Assembly: GCA_015680685.1 (NCBI GenBank)
Contig: MNCI01033568.1
Span: 451,551-513,550 of the forward strand
Reading direction: 5' to 3'
DNA: 62,000 nt
From: Gnetum montanum
Taxonomy: Eukaryota; Streptophyta; Gnetopsida; Gnetales; Gnetaceae
The first letter of the stretch is position 1; each line of letters begins with the position of its first letter. Position numbers and translations under genes: made by a program. The notes under the pieces were generated by a model that had not been told where the DNA came from, searched no databases, and worked only from the letters and a program-made list of their open reading frames with translations. Shown in pieces: positions 32,689 to 44,695 of this stretch.

Positions 32689-35600
32689 CTAAGAAGGCCC
32701 CACATCCATTTCGAAGGGTATCTTATCCATGCCAGCCAATAGATGTTGTAGGATCTCCTCCTCAATGAGGTTGGTCCAATCTTCCTTCCCCAAATCAATG
32801 CTTGTAGCAACTTTCCCTTTCTCCATAGCTTTCCATCTAGGTAGTCTTAGAGAAAAGGTGGTGGTGGTGGTCTCCCTAGAAGGTAAGGTCATTTCTCTTT
32901 CAGGAGACTCACTGACCACCACCTATTACATGAACTTTTTATAGGCCCTAGCAGCGCCAATGACATCGAGGAATAGCTTATGGGTATGCAACTCAACCAA
33001 AGCATCCCAATATTGTTTACGATAGGCAGCATTCCATTTTGTACATGTGCTTATGGTTCTTTTATGCTTGCCCCCATTCGTAGACCTTTGTGCAATAGTT
33101 CTTCCAGTCTTGGTTCTTTTGGGCCAATAAGTCCATCTGCATGCATTGTTCAATAATCTCATGAGTGGCCTCGTTCTTACTCCATACGACTGTCTAGTAT
33201 CTCGCATAGTCAATTACAACCATACACCAACTATCTTCGTAAGTGTCATGGGCCAATAAAAATTCATTTTTGAACCGAAGGTCCTCCAACTCAGTGGCTT
33301 GGCTAGCCTTCTCTTTTTCAAGCTTTTGCACCCTCTTCCAGTAGTCCTCGTTGACAAGCCTGCACTCCCACAATGATTGTGTCAAGTAGAGCACACATTT
33401 ACTCATTTCCTTGTATACATCATGAGGAACCTTGGTCACTTCTGGTGGGAGTACAGGCACTACGTCAACCTCAACCGCCCGTCAGGGGTCCCACTTGAGA
33501 CGAGAAGCTGTCAATCACATGTGGGAAAGAATTAGTCATAGCATGATGGAAAAAATGCAACAAATTAGAGATATTAACATAGTAATTTCAACATACCTAT
33601 CTTAGGATTGATCTGCCTTAGGCGATCAATCATATCATCGACAACCCCCTCCATAAAATAAAATTTATCAGGGGTTTCAATCCATGGTTGGAGGTAGTTT
33701 GAGGATGAAGAATCGAGGGCCTTAGCAGTAGTATCCACTGCACAATAGGCATGTTAGCATAGCAAAGAAGGGGCAAGCTAAACTAAAAAAATGACATAAA
33801 TGATAGTGCAAAGCTCCTACATAGCAAACGCTTAGGGGTGATAGCTGGGGGATCGTCCATTGACACACTATCAAGCAAGAGATCAAACTCACCAACATTG
33901 AATTATAGCCCTTTCCCTTCTAGTTGGCTTAATAGTGTAGCGGCATCTTCGACTGACATATGCCCCTCAGGTACTGGGGAACATTCCACAAAAGGGTCAT
34001 TCGCAGTAGGAGCCTTTTCATCTATGACAGGGGCCTCCTCCTCTACTGCCGGGGCCTCTTCTTCTTCTACAGTAAGGGCCCCTACTTCAAGGGCAAAAAA
34101 TTCCTCCTCCTCTTCCTCTGTTAAGCATGTCTAAAATAAGTGACCTAGTCTAATGAAAAATAGGAGGGGAAACCACCAAGACAATTAAGTATACTTACCA
34201 ACTATGGGTTGCACCCTGCGAACTTTAATTCGAAACTTTCTCCCCTTTTCCTCATTAGTGCGAGGAGGTTCTTCCACTGGATGAGACTTTTTGTGTTGCA
34301 ACCTCATTTTCACCATTTCTGCAATGAGATGCATCCCCTTAGCACATTGCCTATGTTAATGGGATGTGCCTCTCCAATCCTGTCAAGGGCATGAAAGGTA
34401 TGCCCCACCTGATCCCTCGTCATTATCGAAAGTGATTTCCTAATAGCTTTTAGGGGATCTTGGGATCAGGTGGTGAGGAAAACTTTGCAAATCTACAACT
34501 TGGATATCTGGATGTAATTTTGCTATACCTAGGCACCATTCTCGTGGACCACCAAGAATTACACAAAGCATCACAAGTAGGCTATGAAGAAGGCATAATG
34601 CACTTTGAAACAAGAATCAAGCTTCTCATGATCCAACTCGCAAGCCTTGGACAAGTTACTTGGCCCAGTTATAACAGGTCCCTTCTTCCATGACATCCCA
34701 CATGATCCAAGCCTACTCTACTCCAATGATTTTCCCTTGGGAGAGTAGCTTAGGAAAGACACAAGCTTGAAAGACAAGGTACATTGTTTAGGCCACCGCT
34801 AGCTTGACCTTGTGGATATAAATCCCCTTTCGATCCTTGCTTGTCCCTAGCCATTCCTCTATGTCCCCTTGATGGTTGACATCCTTGCTAGTCTTTTCCC
34901 CTATAGGTAAGCCATTAGAAGGAACACTAAAAAGATCTGCAAAAAGTTTTTCATTAATCTCAAGCACCACCTGCACATTATGAACTCGTGTGCGGAAGCA
35001 GTTAGCCTTTTCGAAAAAGGAATCAACTAGGGAAATCATTTATATAGTAGGGACACTTGGATTTGTTTCTAGGAATAAATCCATAAGCCTAGCCTCCTGA
35101 ACATTTGAACAAGGATGGCTAGGGCCCCATTGCATAGCTAACACTACATCTCATCCACCTCCCCATACTTGAAGAAGAGGTTGGTTTCATCACGCCCATA
35201 GGTGATTACTGTAACCTCTTGGGATTCTCTTGCTACTGCAATAACCAACAACAAAAATTATCAAAAGCAAGAGCAAAATCATCACTTGAACATATAAAAA
35301 GCAAATGCATGATTTAACATACTGAGTCTAAATGACATAGGAAATGGTGGAATTTCCACTAAAACATCTTCTATGGTAAGCGGTTGGTGGGATGCCTATT
35401 CTCTATCCAACTAGCCAACTTCTTCACATTTCCCATAGAACTTGGCATACTTAGCCGGATAGGTTTTGAAATCAAGCCCAAGTTATCCTATGACACTAGC
35501 ATGTATGTTCTTGATAAAAAAGAACTCTTGCAAAGCCATTTGGACCAGCGCCAATGTATCCGCGTTACTGTGAAGACCATCCTTGTCAATATAAAACCTA

Positions 35601-36111
35601 GTAACATGCAAAATATGGTAAGCATTTTGACTAGTGCAAGACAAATGATACAACATGTTTTAAAACACCTTCATAGGACTCACCCACCAACACAATAAAT
35701 AGTTCCAGGTAGGTTCTGGAAGCAAGTACCCATGTGATGGGCAATGAACAATGTGTTGTATTGATGATAACATTTAAATCTGGGCATGTCCCAAATCCAA
35801 CTTGAGTGCCTCAAGCCTCTTGGATGCTAGTTTGAGCCTTTTTCCCCTTCACCTTCAATTAACCCATCAGCCATGGACTTCAAAATTGCCCTAGTTCAGT
35901 AAGTACAGTGGTTGTTTTGGTTGATAAGTGTAACCACACGATCATACTAAAATGGTAGAGGAACTCTAGGAAGTCCTGTGCACCCTCCTAGAACCTAAGC
36001 GCCTGATGTCCTACCTATACATGGGGAGGAGGAACATTAGCCACGAGTTCACTAAGGCAACACAAGACTCCTACCAGCTCAAGCACAATCAAAACGGATT
36101 TCAACATGACC
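32689..36111 (-). pseudogene. E5 antisense accessory gene, multi-exon, decayed
   Basis: Minus-strand pieces of coding sequence are joined by short GT-AG introns: 35322-35236, 34198-34131 (donor GTAAGTAT), 33820-33738 and 33596-33508. A further acceptor TGTGTTGTGTAG lies at 36112. Exon content in order: a head (IDKDGLHSNADTLALVQMAL, later FFEKANCFRTRVHNVQVVLE and YNWAK), an acidic stretch EEEEEEFFALE...EEEEAP, a segment WIETPDKFYFMEGVVDDMID, then a coiled coil (VNEDYWKRVQKLEKEKASQA) ending at 32689. Stops show decay. Antisense accessory genes are known in Tat elements (for example gene 23 of Grande, which encodes a nuclear protein), but there they lie 3' of pol; here the gene lies between protease and RT. 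Function unknown. Confidence 0.65.
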
Positions 36112-36229
36112 CTACACAACACAATGAAAAAGCATTAGTGCAACATTCAAGTGATGATTACCAAGTAGCATAGTGTAATCCTTGATGTATAGATTTTTTC
36201 CTAGGCATGAAACAGTAACACACAGGCAC

Positions 36230-36640
36230 AATAACATAAAACTAAACACAGCATGTACTGTAGCAGGGTGTTACACGTAGCGTAACATAGCAGGCACACC
36301 CTATACAGCATAGCATAATAGCTACACTTTGCACAAGGGTAATGGTTGTGTTATGCGCAGCGTAGCAAGATGACTGCACCCCGTGCAATGTAGCAAAGTG
36401 GCAAGTATGACATTCAACCATATAACAAGTGTGACAGTGTAACAAGTACGACACATATAGCCATATGAAAATTGCAGCAACATGGCAAGTAAAACACTCA
36501 CACACGTAGCAGAATAACAGTCCCAATAGCATAGTAGCATAGCAGTAGGTCTGCTAGCGTAGCGGCGTAGCGGGCCTACCAACGTAGCAACATGGCAACC
36601 ATGGCAGCTATGGCAGTGTAGCATAACAGGAACCAAAAAT
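36230..36640 (-). repeat. GCTACG-motif-rich segment upstream of the E5 antisense exons
   Basis: Dense TAGC/GCGTAGC and GTAAC-type repeats (GTAGCGTAACATAGC, GCGCAGCGTAGC, GCTAGCGTAGCGGCGTAGC). These are the same motifs as in the E5 LTR U3. Frames through it are repeat translations and not genes. Confidence 0.7.
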
Positions 36641-37418
36641 GTAACACAGTAACACCATGCTAACAAAAAGCAATATGGCTTAAGAAAAAGAACTTACAGC
36701 ATTCCCATTACACCGACCCTACCCCACCACATGAAATGTAGCCAAGTAAAATGCAAACAAAAAATAAACTCCCCCTACACATGCCATGCTACGCTAGACA
36801 TACACTACGCTGCCTAAAAACTTGGTAGAAAAAAATCCCCTCTAAGGGTTGTACGCTATGCTATTCATGCACTTTGCCACCCAGAACTGCCCAAACCTTT
36901 GCAATAGCACAATGGCCATTCCCAATAATGGTGGCTGGGGCAGTGCCATGCACAGTCGTAGTGTAGCGATCACCACAGCCTCTATGGCCAAAGTGGCGAC
37001 AGCCATGGCTTAGTGGCCAAAACAGCAACAAGAGAACCAACAACAGTCGCAGCTTAGCCATATTGACAACCGTGACAACCAAAACAATGACGGCAATAGC
37101 AATCTAACTTGATAAATTACACAACAAAAACGAGGGTAGTGTAGCAACTTACCAAGTGGATGGATCCTCTTGTCACTCCTCAACACGTGCCTTGGGGAGA
37201 CATTGCAAGGTACGCCCCCCTTTATCTAGGTTGGCAAGCCCTTGATGCCTGCACTCACTCTTGCACGCCATTGCTTGCTCACAAACTCGGGTGTATCGGT
37301 TGGATCAACTACAATGCTATGACCGCTATGCTGTCTCTCAACCCAACCACACTATGCTCTGGGTGTAGGGTGTAGTCTCTGATAGTGAAAGTAATCAGAT
37401 TACCATGGGGTAATCCCC

Positions 37419-37590
37419 TATTTATAGCCTAAAACGCCTGTTACTTTCATCTCCTACGTGTAACGTAGAACATTCCAAACCTCACGCGTGACACACGATG
37501 TCCCTATCTACTGTAGCATAGCAGGGGACATTCCTGTCCCCTACAATGTAGCATGAGCCTACTACAGCGTAGCACGTAGGTACAACGTAC
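37419..37590 (-). promoter_or_regulatory. Promoter of the E5 antisense gene
   Basis: On the minus strand TATAAATA (37426-37419) is preceded by TAGC-type motifs matching those of the E5 LTR U3 (plus-strand CTGTAGCATAGCAGG near 37511, CTACAATGTAGC near 37540, CTACAGCGTAGCACGTAGG near 37565). Transcription would run leftwards into the antisense gene. Inferred from motif order only. Confidence 0.55.
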
Positions 37591-37639
37591 CATATAGAGG
37601 TACTAAAATTGTTACTTCATTTTTTGCAATTTTGCACAA

Positions 37640-37835
37640 TAACGGTCTGCTAAGACCTTAAACTGGTAATCCCGAATCACAACGTCACATGGTTAAGGTC
37701 CACTATGACCTTAAACTAGCAATGTTAGCATTTCTTTTACATTTTAAACTCAATGACGGTCCACCAAGACCTTAAACTGGCAATTTCTATTTACAAAGTT
37801 TGCATAGTTGCGGTCTGCCAAGACCTTAAACTGGA
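37640..37835 (+). repeat. E5 repeats right of the antisense gene
   Basis: Four copies of a unit CGGTCTGCCAAGACCTTAAACTGGCAAT (given here in parts: CGGTCYRCYAAGACC plus TTAAACTGGCAAT), near 37645, 37692, 37757 and 37811. Related to the AATGGCCTTAAAC units at 32165-32390. Confidence 0.7.
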
Positions 37836-37928
37836 AATTTGTTTGCATCATTGCTTGGCATATATTCATGACATGCTATTGCCTCAAACAAGTATCACTT
37901 AACTTGATCTGTTTTCTTATTGTGACAG

Positions 37929-40900
37929 GTTCAATTGAAAAAATGGCTATGCATGGTGATCTTCATTCGCCTTTGACCTTGACGGGTCCCTACGACAAAT
38001 TTACAAGATGCCTAAATCTAAAATCAGTAGACTTCAAACCATCCTTGTGTGACACTTATGTTGCATCCTTAGAAACACCCCTGGACTGGCCCAAACACCT
38101 AGTCTAGGCCCTAGACTTAGAGGCCAGGGATGTGACTGAGGACCCTCTCATTGAAATCCCTGTAACCACAACTAGAGGTGAGGCAAAAACATTGAAAGTT
38201 AGCTCCCTACTAGATCCACAAGTGCAACAAAACATCTCAAAAGTCCTTACTGACAATGTCAAAGGGTTTGCATGGTCATACGAAGACATGCCAGGCCTAG
38301 ACCCATAGCTCATACAACACAATATCATCCTAGATCCACGTGTCAAGGAAGTTAAGCAAAAAGCTTGCAAAATCAAACTAGAAATCACCTTAGCCGTACG
38401 TGATGAAATTTCCAAACTCTATCAAGTTGGTTTCATTTGGGTAGTTGATTATTCAGATTGGGTCTCAAACATTGTATTCATACCCAAGAAGACTGGAAGT
38501 ATATGAATTTGTATAGACTTTTGGGATTTAAATAAGATGACAATTAAGGATGACTTCCCATTGCCTAGTATCAATCAACTTATCGATACCATGGCTGGTC
38601 ATGCCTTACTATCCTTTATGGATGGGTTCTTAGGCTATAATCAAATCCGTATAAACTTGGAGCATCAATTGGAAACTACCTTTATGACCCATTGGGGAAC
38701 TTTTTATTACAAGATGATGCCCTTTGGGCTAAAAAACGCTAGAGCAACATATCAACGAGCAATGACATACATCTTTAGCAATTACCTCTTGGAAAGATTA
38801 AATGACTACGTCAACAACATAGCGGTTAAGTCTAAGGAAGCTATTGATCATCCCAATGATCTAAACGTAGTCCTTCAACATTGTCATAGGCATGACCTTT
38901 GCCTCAACCCCAGAAAATGTGTTTTCAAAGTAAAAACTGGACACATGCTAGGCTTCGTAGTGTTAAAAACGGGGATACATGTAGACCCCAATAAAGTTAA
39001 ATATATCATTAACTTAACACTGCCTACAAACCTTAAAGAGTTGCATAGGTTGCAAGGCATGGTATAGTTTATAAGGTTTATCGCAAGGTTGATAGACAAA
39101 CTACACCCAATGCAACACCTGCTTAAAAAGGGAGTCAACTTCAAGTGGACAGATCAATGTCAAAAAGCCTTTGATAACCTAAAGAAAGAGATTTTACATC
39201 TTCCAACTATTTACCCACCACAGAAGGATAAGCCCTTCTATATCTATCTTGCCACCTCAGGCACGTCTATCGCTGCACTACTATGTCAAAAGAGAGATGA
39301 TGGGTCTAAGATCCTGGTCTATTACTTAAGTCATGCATTGATAGCTCACGAAGCAAAGTACAATGAGGTAGAGAAAAATTGTCTCGCCCTAGTGTTCGCA
39401 CTTAAAAAGTGGAGACATTACTTGTTTCATAGTAAAGTTAACATTATGTGCAAAAGCAACATACTTCGGGCTATTACAACAAAATTATACGAGAGTAGCA
39501 AAATAGCCCGATGGAAAGCCATAACTGTAGAGTTTGACCTACATTATGTGGCACAATCATCGACAAAGGGTCAAGCAATAGCTACATAGCTTAACACTTC
39601 ACCTGTTAATGACCAAGCAGTAATAGAGCCTGAGTTCCTAGATGAGAATGTCAACAACATAAGTCCTATACCATCAGACTTAGAGGCTAGTTTACATTTC
39701 GACGGTGCCTCAACTACACAAGGTGGTAGCGCTACTACTGTCCTTACATTTCCCTCCAGGGAAATTTGACCCTTTGCATATCATTTTGCATTCCTTTGCA
39801 CAAACAATGTAGCCAAGTACAAAGGACTCCTTAGGGGCCTTCTAGTAGCTCAAGTGTTGAAGATCCAACACTTAGAAATTCAAGGTGATCCACAACTAGT
39901 TATCAACTAGATCACTAATGTCTATGCTTACAAAGCTCCACATTTGCAACCTTATTGCGATTTAATCAAAAGTCTACTAAAGCAGTTTGCAACTTTGGAC
40001 ATTCAACACATGCCTTGTAACGAAAACACTGTAGCTAATGCACTAGCCACATTAGCATTAAATGTGCCATCCCACATGTTTGCTACCTTTCCTGCTTTGA
40101 TAATAGAATGCACTAATCCTATTACTCAAGCGACACACATCGCATCTGTGAGTACAACGCATACTCAAGAATGGTATGACAACATTAAAGCATACCTTCA
40201 ACATGGTGAACCCCCACACGGATTGATGTCTGCTCAAAATGATGCAATACAAAAGCAAGCCCACCAATATGTCCTTGTAGCAGACAATACTTTATGCAAA
40301 TGCTCTTATGATGGAATATTGCTAGCTTGTGTTAGTGGGGAACAAGCACCAAAGATTGTTGATGAAGTCCATGAGGGATTGTGTGGAGGACACATAGCTC
40401 CCAGGGCTATGGTAGTGAAAATCATATGCTTAGGCTACTACTGGCCTTGCATAGAATGTGATTGCCCTGCTAAGGTTAGGACATGTGATGTGTGTTAATG
40501 CCATGGGAACCTTATACATGTTTCGCCTACTGAATTACATAAAACACAAATTACATGGACTTTCCAATGTTGGGGACTAGATATCATAGAACCCATCACA
40601 CCTAAGTCTTTTGTAGGACATAGCTTCATTCTTACTGTAACCGAATACTTCACAAAGTGGGTACAGGCTATTCCCCTTAGAAAGACCACATCTCAATAGG
40701 TTTAGCACTTCATTCTGGATAACATAGTAACATGGTTTGGTCTTCCCATAACTATTGTGATTGACAATGGGCCAAAATTTAGTAGCGTAGAAACCAAAAC
40801 CTTTTGCAAAAATCTTGGCATCAAACACTCCTTTTCATCGCCATACTACCCCCAAGCAAATGGCCAAGCAAAAGCAACCAAAAAAGTCATAATTAACCTA

Positions 40901-41395
40901 TTGAAAGAAATGCTTAGCAGTAGCAAGAGGCGATGGCATGAGAAAATCCTCTACGTACTTTGGGCCTACCACATGACATGCAGAATAGCTACAGGTAAGA
41001 CTCCTTATAGTCTTGTGTACAGATTTGAAGCGGTGTTACCTCTTGAATTGTAGGTTCCATCACTTCGAATGATCCTCTCAAATGTCATGGATGAGGCTCA
41101 AAATGAGTCAAGGATCATTGATCTTGACTTTGTGGAGGAGGAGCATGCCCAAACAATTGGCCGCAATGAATGGTACCAAGATAAGCAATGGCAGAAGCAT
41201 CACTACAATTTACATCAACAGCCAATCAAAAGGGGGAACCTAGTTCTCAAGGTCATTCACCTTACAATTGGACTACATGATGTTTGCCTTGGGCGAGGAA
41301 TCCTAAGCACCTACATCACCACTGCTCCTAGCCTCTTTAGTGCTAACCTTTCTGGCCTACTACTACCAGAACCTGTGTTGGCCTTCCTCCTTTAG
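37929..41395 (+). pseudogene. E5 pol: RT, RNase H, second RNase H, integrase
   Basis: One frame without frameshift and with about eleven stops, following a 3' splice site candidate (TTCTTATTGTGACAG, AG at 37927-37928). RT: VFIPKK, FPLPSINQLIDTMAGH, FMDGFLGYNQI, MMPFGLKNA. The catalytic YVDD is YVNN (38807-38818), so it is inactive. Ty3-type RNase H: FYIYLATSGTSIAALL (about 39235). A second, archaeal-type RNase H: LHFDGAS...NNVAKYKGLLRGLLVA...GDPQLV (39690-39910), diagnostic of Tat. Integrase: zinc finger VHEGLCGGH...GYYWPC...CDVC (40370-40497), core LDII, VIDNGPKF, and GQAKAT, where the catalytic Glu is Lys. The frame runs out at 41395. Replication enzyme of the element; dead here. Confidence 0.88.
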
Positions 41396-42327
41396 ACATT
41401 GCACATGTCAAACGCAACATTTGTCACCCTAGTAGTGTCCTGAGCAAGTAGGACTTTGTCCTCACTTCACTTAATGCTTGCTTTTTTTTGGTTTTCTCTT
41501 TGTTGTGTTTGTAGGATAAAAGCGAAGATGGCATCATTTAGGGATGCGTTTCACCATGAGAGCAAGGCACTACATTGCTCCGAAGTACCTACTCCAATTG
41601 GCCTAGCTACCTAAGAGTGCATACCCTACTCTCCCTTTTAGCCAACTTAATCCATGTTCTGTATACCTGCAATTTTCCATATCCCCTTTACAAGCTTTCT
41701 CAATGCACATAAAGCCCTTTCACATGCCCAACCACCAAGCCCATAATGGGCATAATGCAACTCGTCCCATGGGAAGCCTCTGTAGGTAGTTCAAAGTCAC
41801 ACATGGATGTAACACAGCTCATCCCAAGGAGGAAACACCTATCCTACGGTGATGACAAGGTTTTCTCCAAGTGAACATGGGTGTGCAACAAAAAGTGCAA
41901 AAGCATAAAAGAGAAAAAAGCTCAAAAAAAGAGAGACAAGTGCCCAAAACAAATGGCATGATAGCTGCTTCATAAACATTTCAGCTATGAATCAACCATC
42001 TCTAAACACTTTGATGAGAGGTTAAAATCCAAAAAAGAAAGACACCCATGCATGCTGATTCCCTCATAAGCATTCCAATGAGCGATCACACTATGGAAAT
42101 AGTTATCATGGCATTGCCTTTTACATCCTTTCTTCCCTAAACTTGTTTCTAAAAATCCATCCCTTGCCCCCTATCCAACATCACTCTCCCAGTATTCTCA
42201 AATGTAGTAAAGTGCCATCCAAGTGGGCACTAAAGAGTGGTGTTGGCGTCTTTTTCTTCATGGTGTTTCATATTCTTTATCAATGTCTCTCAGGAAAATC
42301 CTCTAAACATCAACAAAGAGGGGCCAT
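41396..42327 (+). other. E5 3' untranslated region with polypurine tract
   Basis: No coding sequence seen. CAACAAAGAGGGGCCAT (about 42310-42327), immediately before the 3' LTR, is the likely polypurine tract. Confidence 0.65.
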
Positions 42328-44618
42328 TAAAATACCATAAATTTTAGGACTCATGATTCAGCAATCCCAAAATTTAGGCAAAGATCGTTGCAAGAGTGAT
42401 GTCACGATGGACTGTGCACACAACGTGGCACCCTAGAAGTCCTAATGCTTGCAAAGTCACTTCCAGGCCTACTCGCCATCCTCTGTAGCACAGTCAATGT
42501 AACACCCAGCCATGAAGCCAGCTTGCATGAAAAAGGCACTAGGGGTAAACTGTATAGTCTAGCAAATTTTCTATCACCCAGGCTAATAGGCTTACTAGAC
42601 CCTCTAGCTTGCACAGCTTGATACTTGACCTGGCTGATAGTCTACCTAGGGACCATGCTAGGAGCTGTCGAAGGTATTTAGGATGGACTAAATAGTTTGG
42701 CAAGTTTTCTAATCATAGGAACCTGCTACGCTGCATAACGTAGCAGGATTTGAGAAGACTGATTGGGCTCCAAAGATGTAGATTAACAAAGACTCAACCC
42801 TCCAGGATATCTACCTTGTTTCATTCTTAAAGCATGAGCAACATGATGTAGCAAAATGTTGCAAGTTTTTTTAGAACTCATCTCAATTTGAGTGCTACGC
42901 TACGTAGCATAGCACAGCGTAGCAGGGATTCATTGAGACGATACTCCTACTTAGATTGCTTTAACGAAGTAAGCATATTTTCCCATGCCTCAACCATCAA
43001 ACATGCTAGTTCTGTAGCAATGCCAGGACATGACTAACATCCTGTGACAAAAGGCTTGCAAAGTGAGTCATAATTCGAGCCAAACTAGGTGCTACGCTGT
43101 GCTACGCTATGTAGCGTAGCATAATGTAGTAGGGTCAAAATGCACGAAGGTCCTTTGGCAAGTGGTCCTAGCAAAGGAATTAGACTTGGCCACACTTCGA
43201 CCTCTAAGACTGATTTTCCCACTTCGTCCTTGGGTTCCAAGCAAAATTTCTTGACAAAGCATTGTAAATCAAGCAAGGATGCATGTCACACTGGATGCTA
43301 CGTTGTGCTACACCACACAACGTAGCAAGGACACAAAGCACAAAAGTGTCCCAAGGATGAACTCTACAGGCCCCAGGACCTTTCAACATGGAAGGCAGGG
43401 TTGCCAATTGCAGCAACCGCTTACCTAGCTAGGTCTCATAAGGTATTTTTTAACTTTTGGGTAAGTTTTGTCTCAAGACAGGTGGCTACGCTACGCAATG
43501 TAGCGTGCAGGTGTTTACACTACGCCGATACACTGGGTAGCATAAGTAGCATAACACTCACATGAAAGCATCAAGACGTCTCCGATTAGCTCTCGAACTG
43601 GTTGGCAATGATCACTCTCGTTGCAACATCTCTTCAATAGACAGAATTAGCAAGTTTGCTTTGTTTTACACCTCCCTAGTTATTCCCATAGTTGTCCCTA
43701 CACTTGACCCTAATCACAAGAGTAGGGAAGATGTAGTCCTAGAGCACAGGCTCCACTTTGCATTCATTGTTGGCATTTTTTGTAACAAACATGGCAGTTC
43801 CCTGGATTTTGGCACACACAGCTTGAATAGTATGGTCACAGCATAGTAGGTTTCACATTCAGCATTACATCTACAGCATAGCATGCCAGCATAGCACTAC
43901 ACAGTAGTATGGCACATTCACATTTGCACCATGTGGGACCCAAGACACATGGCATCCAAACCACATCTCTCGCCCACTTTTGGCTCTATAAATACCCTAG
44001 CGAATAATGTTCAAAGGGTTGGCTTCTAGCATTTTCTAGCTTTTGGACTTGGCTTTCTTGCAAGTGGAATTTTTTGGTAGTTAGCTTTTTGGTGATTAAC
44101 TTTGGCAAAGAGACTGGCAAGCGGAAGGTTGATGAATAGCAAACCCCAGTAGCAACACTTCCCTAAGTTCTCTTAGCCCAACAATCATTGACTCATCAAT
44201 CCCTGTTAGCAGGCCACTGGCAGTAGTCCAAGACCTATGACCATGCTATTCCATTGTAAGCTGTGCCTATCCACACTGTGCATCAGTTGTATACCTTCCA
44301 ATCAAACAAAGATCAGATCCCCCAATTTTGGGGTGGTGCACTCTCTCACTCAAGCCTATTTCATTTCATTTTGCTATCATCATATTTTGCATCATTGCTT
44401 ATTAGTTTATGTTCATCACTTAAGTTTTACATAACATCTTTAAAGAAATTGTTTGCAAAAGGTTATTATACACTGATTAAGTCCCTATCTGATTGACCAG
44501 ACCATTCAAGGCACCCCATTTCCATTTACTCCAGCATGGCCCTCGCACAAATCTAGGATTAGGTTGTATGCCCGGTAACCTCTCAGTGTTCCAGCCATTG
44601 ATGTTTTCAGTCACTACA
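42328..44618 (+). repeat. E5 3' LTR (2291 bp)
   Basis: Aligns over its length with 26223-28527. Palindromic clusters near 42725, 42892, 43090, 43297 and 43486 are better preserved than in the 5' copy (for example GCTACGCTATGTAGCGTAGC at 43100). TATAAATA at 43986-43993. It ends CAGTCACTACA and is followed by TATCC. Confidence 0.9.
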
Positions 44619-44695
44619 TATCCACTGTGTAATCAATTGGACTAGATCTCATTTTGTTTAACTCAAGGACAAGTTGTTATTCAGTTGTGGGAGTA
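44619..44695 (+). other. E4 3' untranslated block resumed after E5, with polypurine tract
   Basis: Begins with the target duplication TATCC, continues ACTGTGTAATCA as in E1 (3539), then AACTCAAGGACAAG and the polypurine tract GTTGTGGGAGTA directly before the E4 3' LTR. Confidence 0.85.

Larger units (their letters stand above)
26223..44618 (+). mobile_element. E5: Tat/Ogre-type LTR retrotransposon, 18.4 kb, target duplication TATCC
   Basis: Flanked by TATCC at 26218-26222 and 44619-44623. LTRs of 2305 and 2291 bp begin TGAAACACC (TAAAATACC in the 3' copy) and end ACTACA. Internal order: leader, gag, protease, a 6-kb insert carrying an antisense gene, RT, RNase H, a second (archaeal-type) RNase H, integrase, polypurine tract. 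The second RNase H and the great length mark the Tat lineage. It sits in the 3' untranslated block of E4. Confidence 0.92.

Noticed and set aside
36242-36666. Minus-strand frames of about 100 codons
   Set aside because: They are translations of GCTACG/TAGC repeats; composition (Cys, Tyr, His, Leu runs) follows the repeat.
36861-37082. Minus-strand frame with a hydrophobic LLLVLLLLFWPL start, like a signal peptide
   Set aside because: Lies in repeat-derived sequence between the antisense promoter and the first coding exon; short and without family resemblance.
31894-37928. Ogre-type sense intron joining protease to RT at AAG/GTATCT and the acceptor at 37927
   Set aside because: Attractive sites, but the phases do not fit (donor phase 0, while the pol frame needs one base carried over); kept only as a possibility.
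42402-44496. Short frames within the E5 3' LTR, some paired with frames in the 5' LTR (27025-28405)
   Set aside because: They recur because the LTRs are duplicates; they are not conserved as codons.
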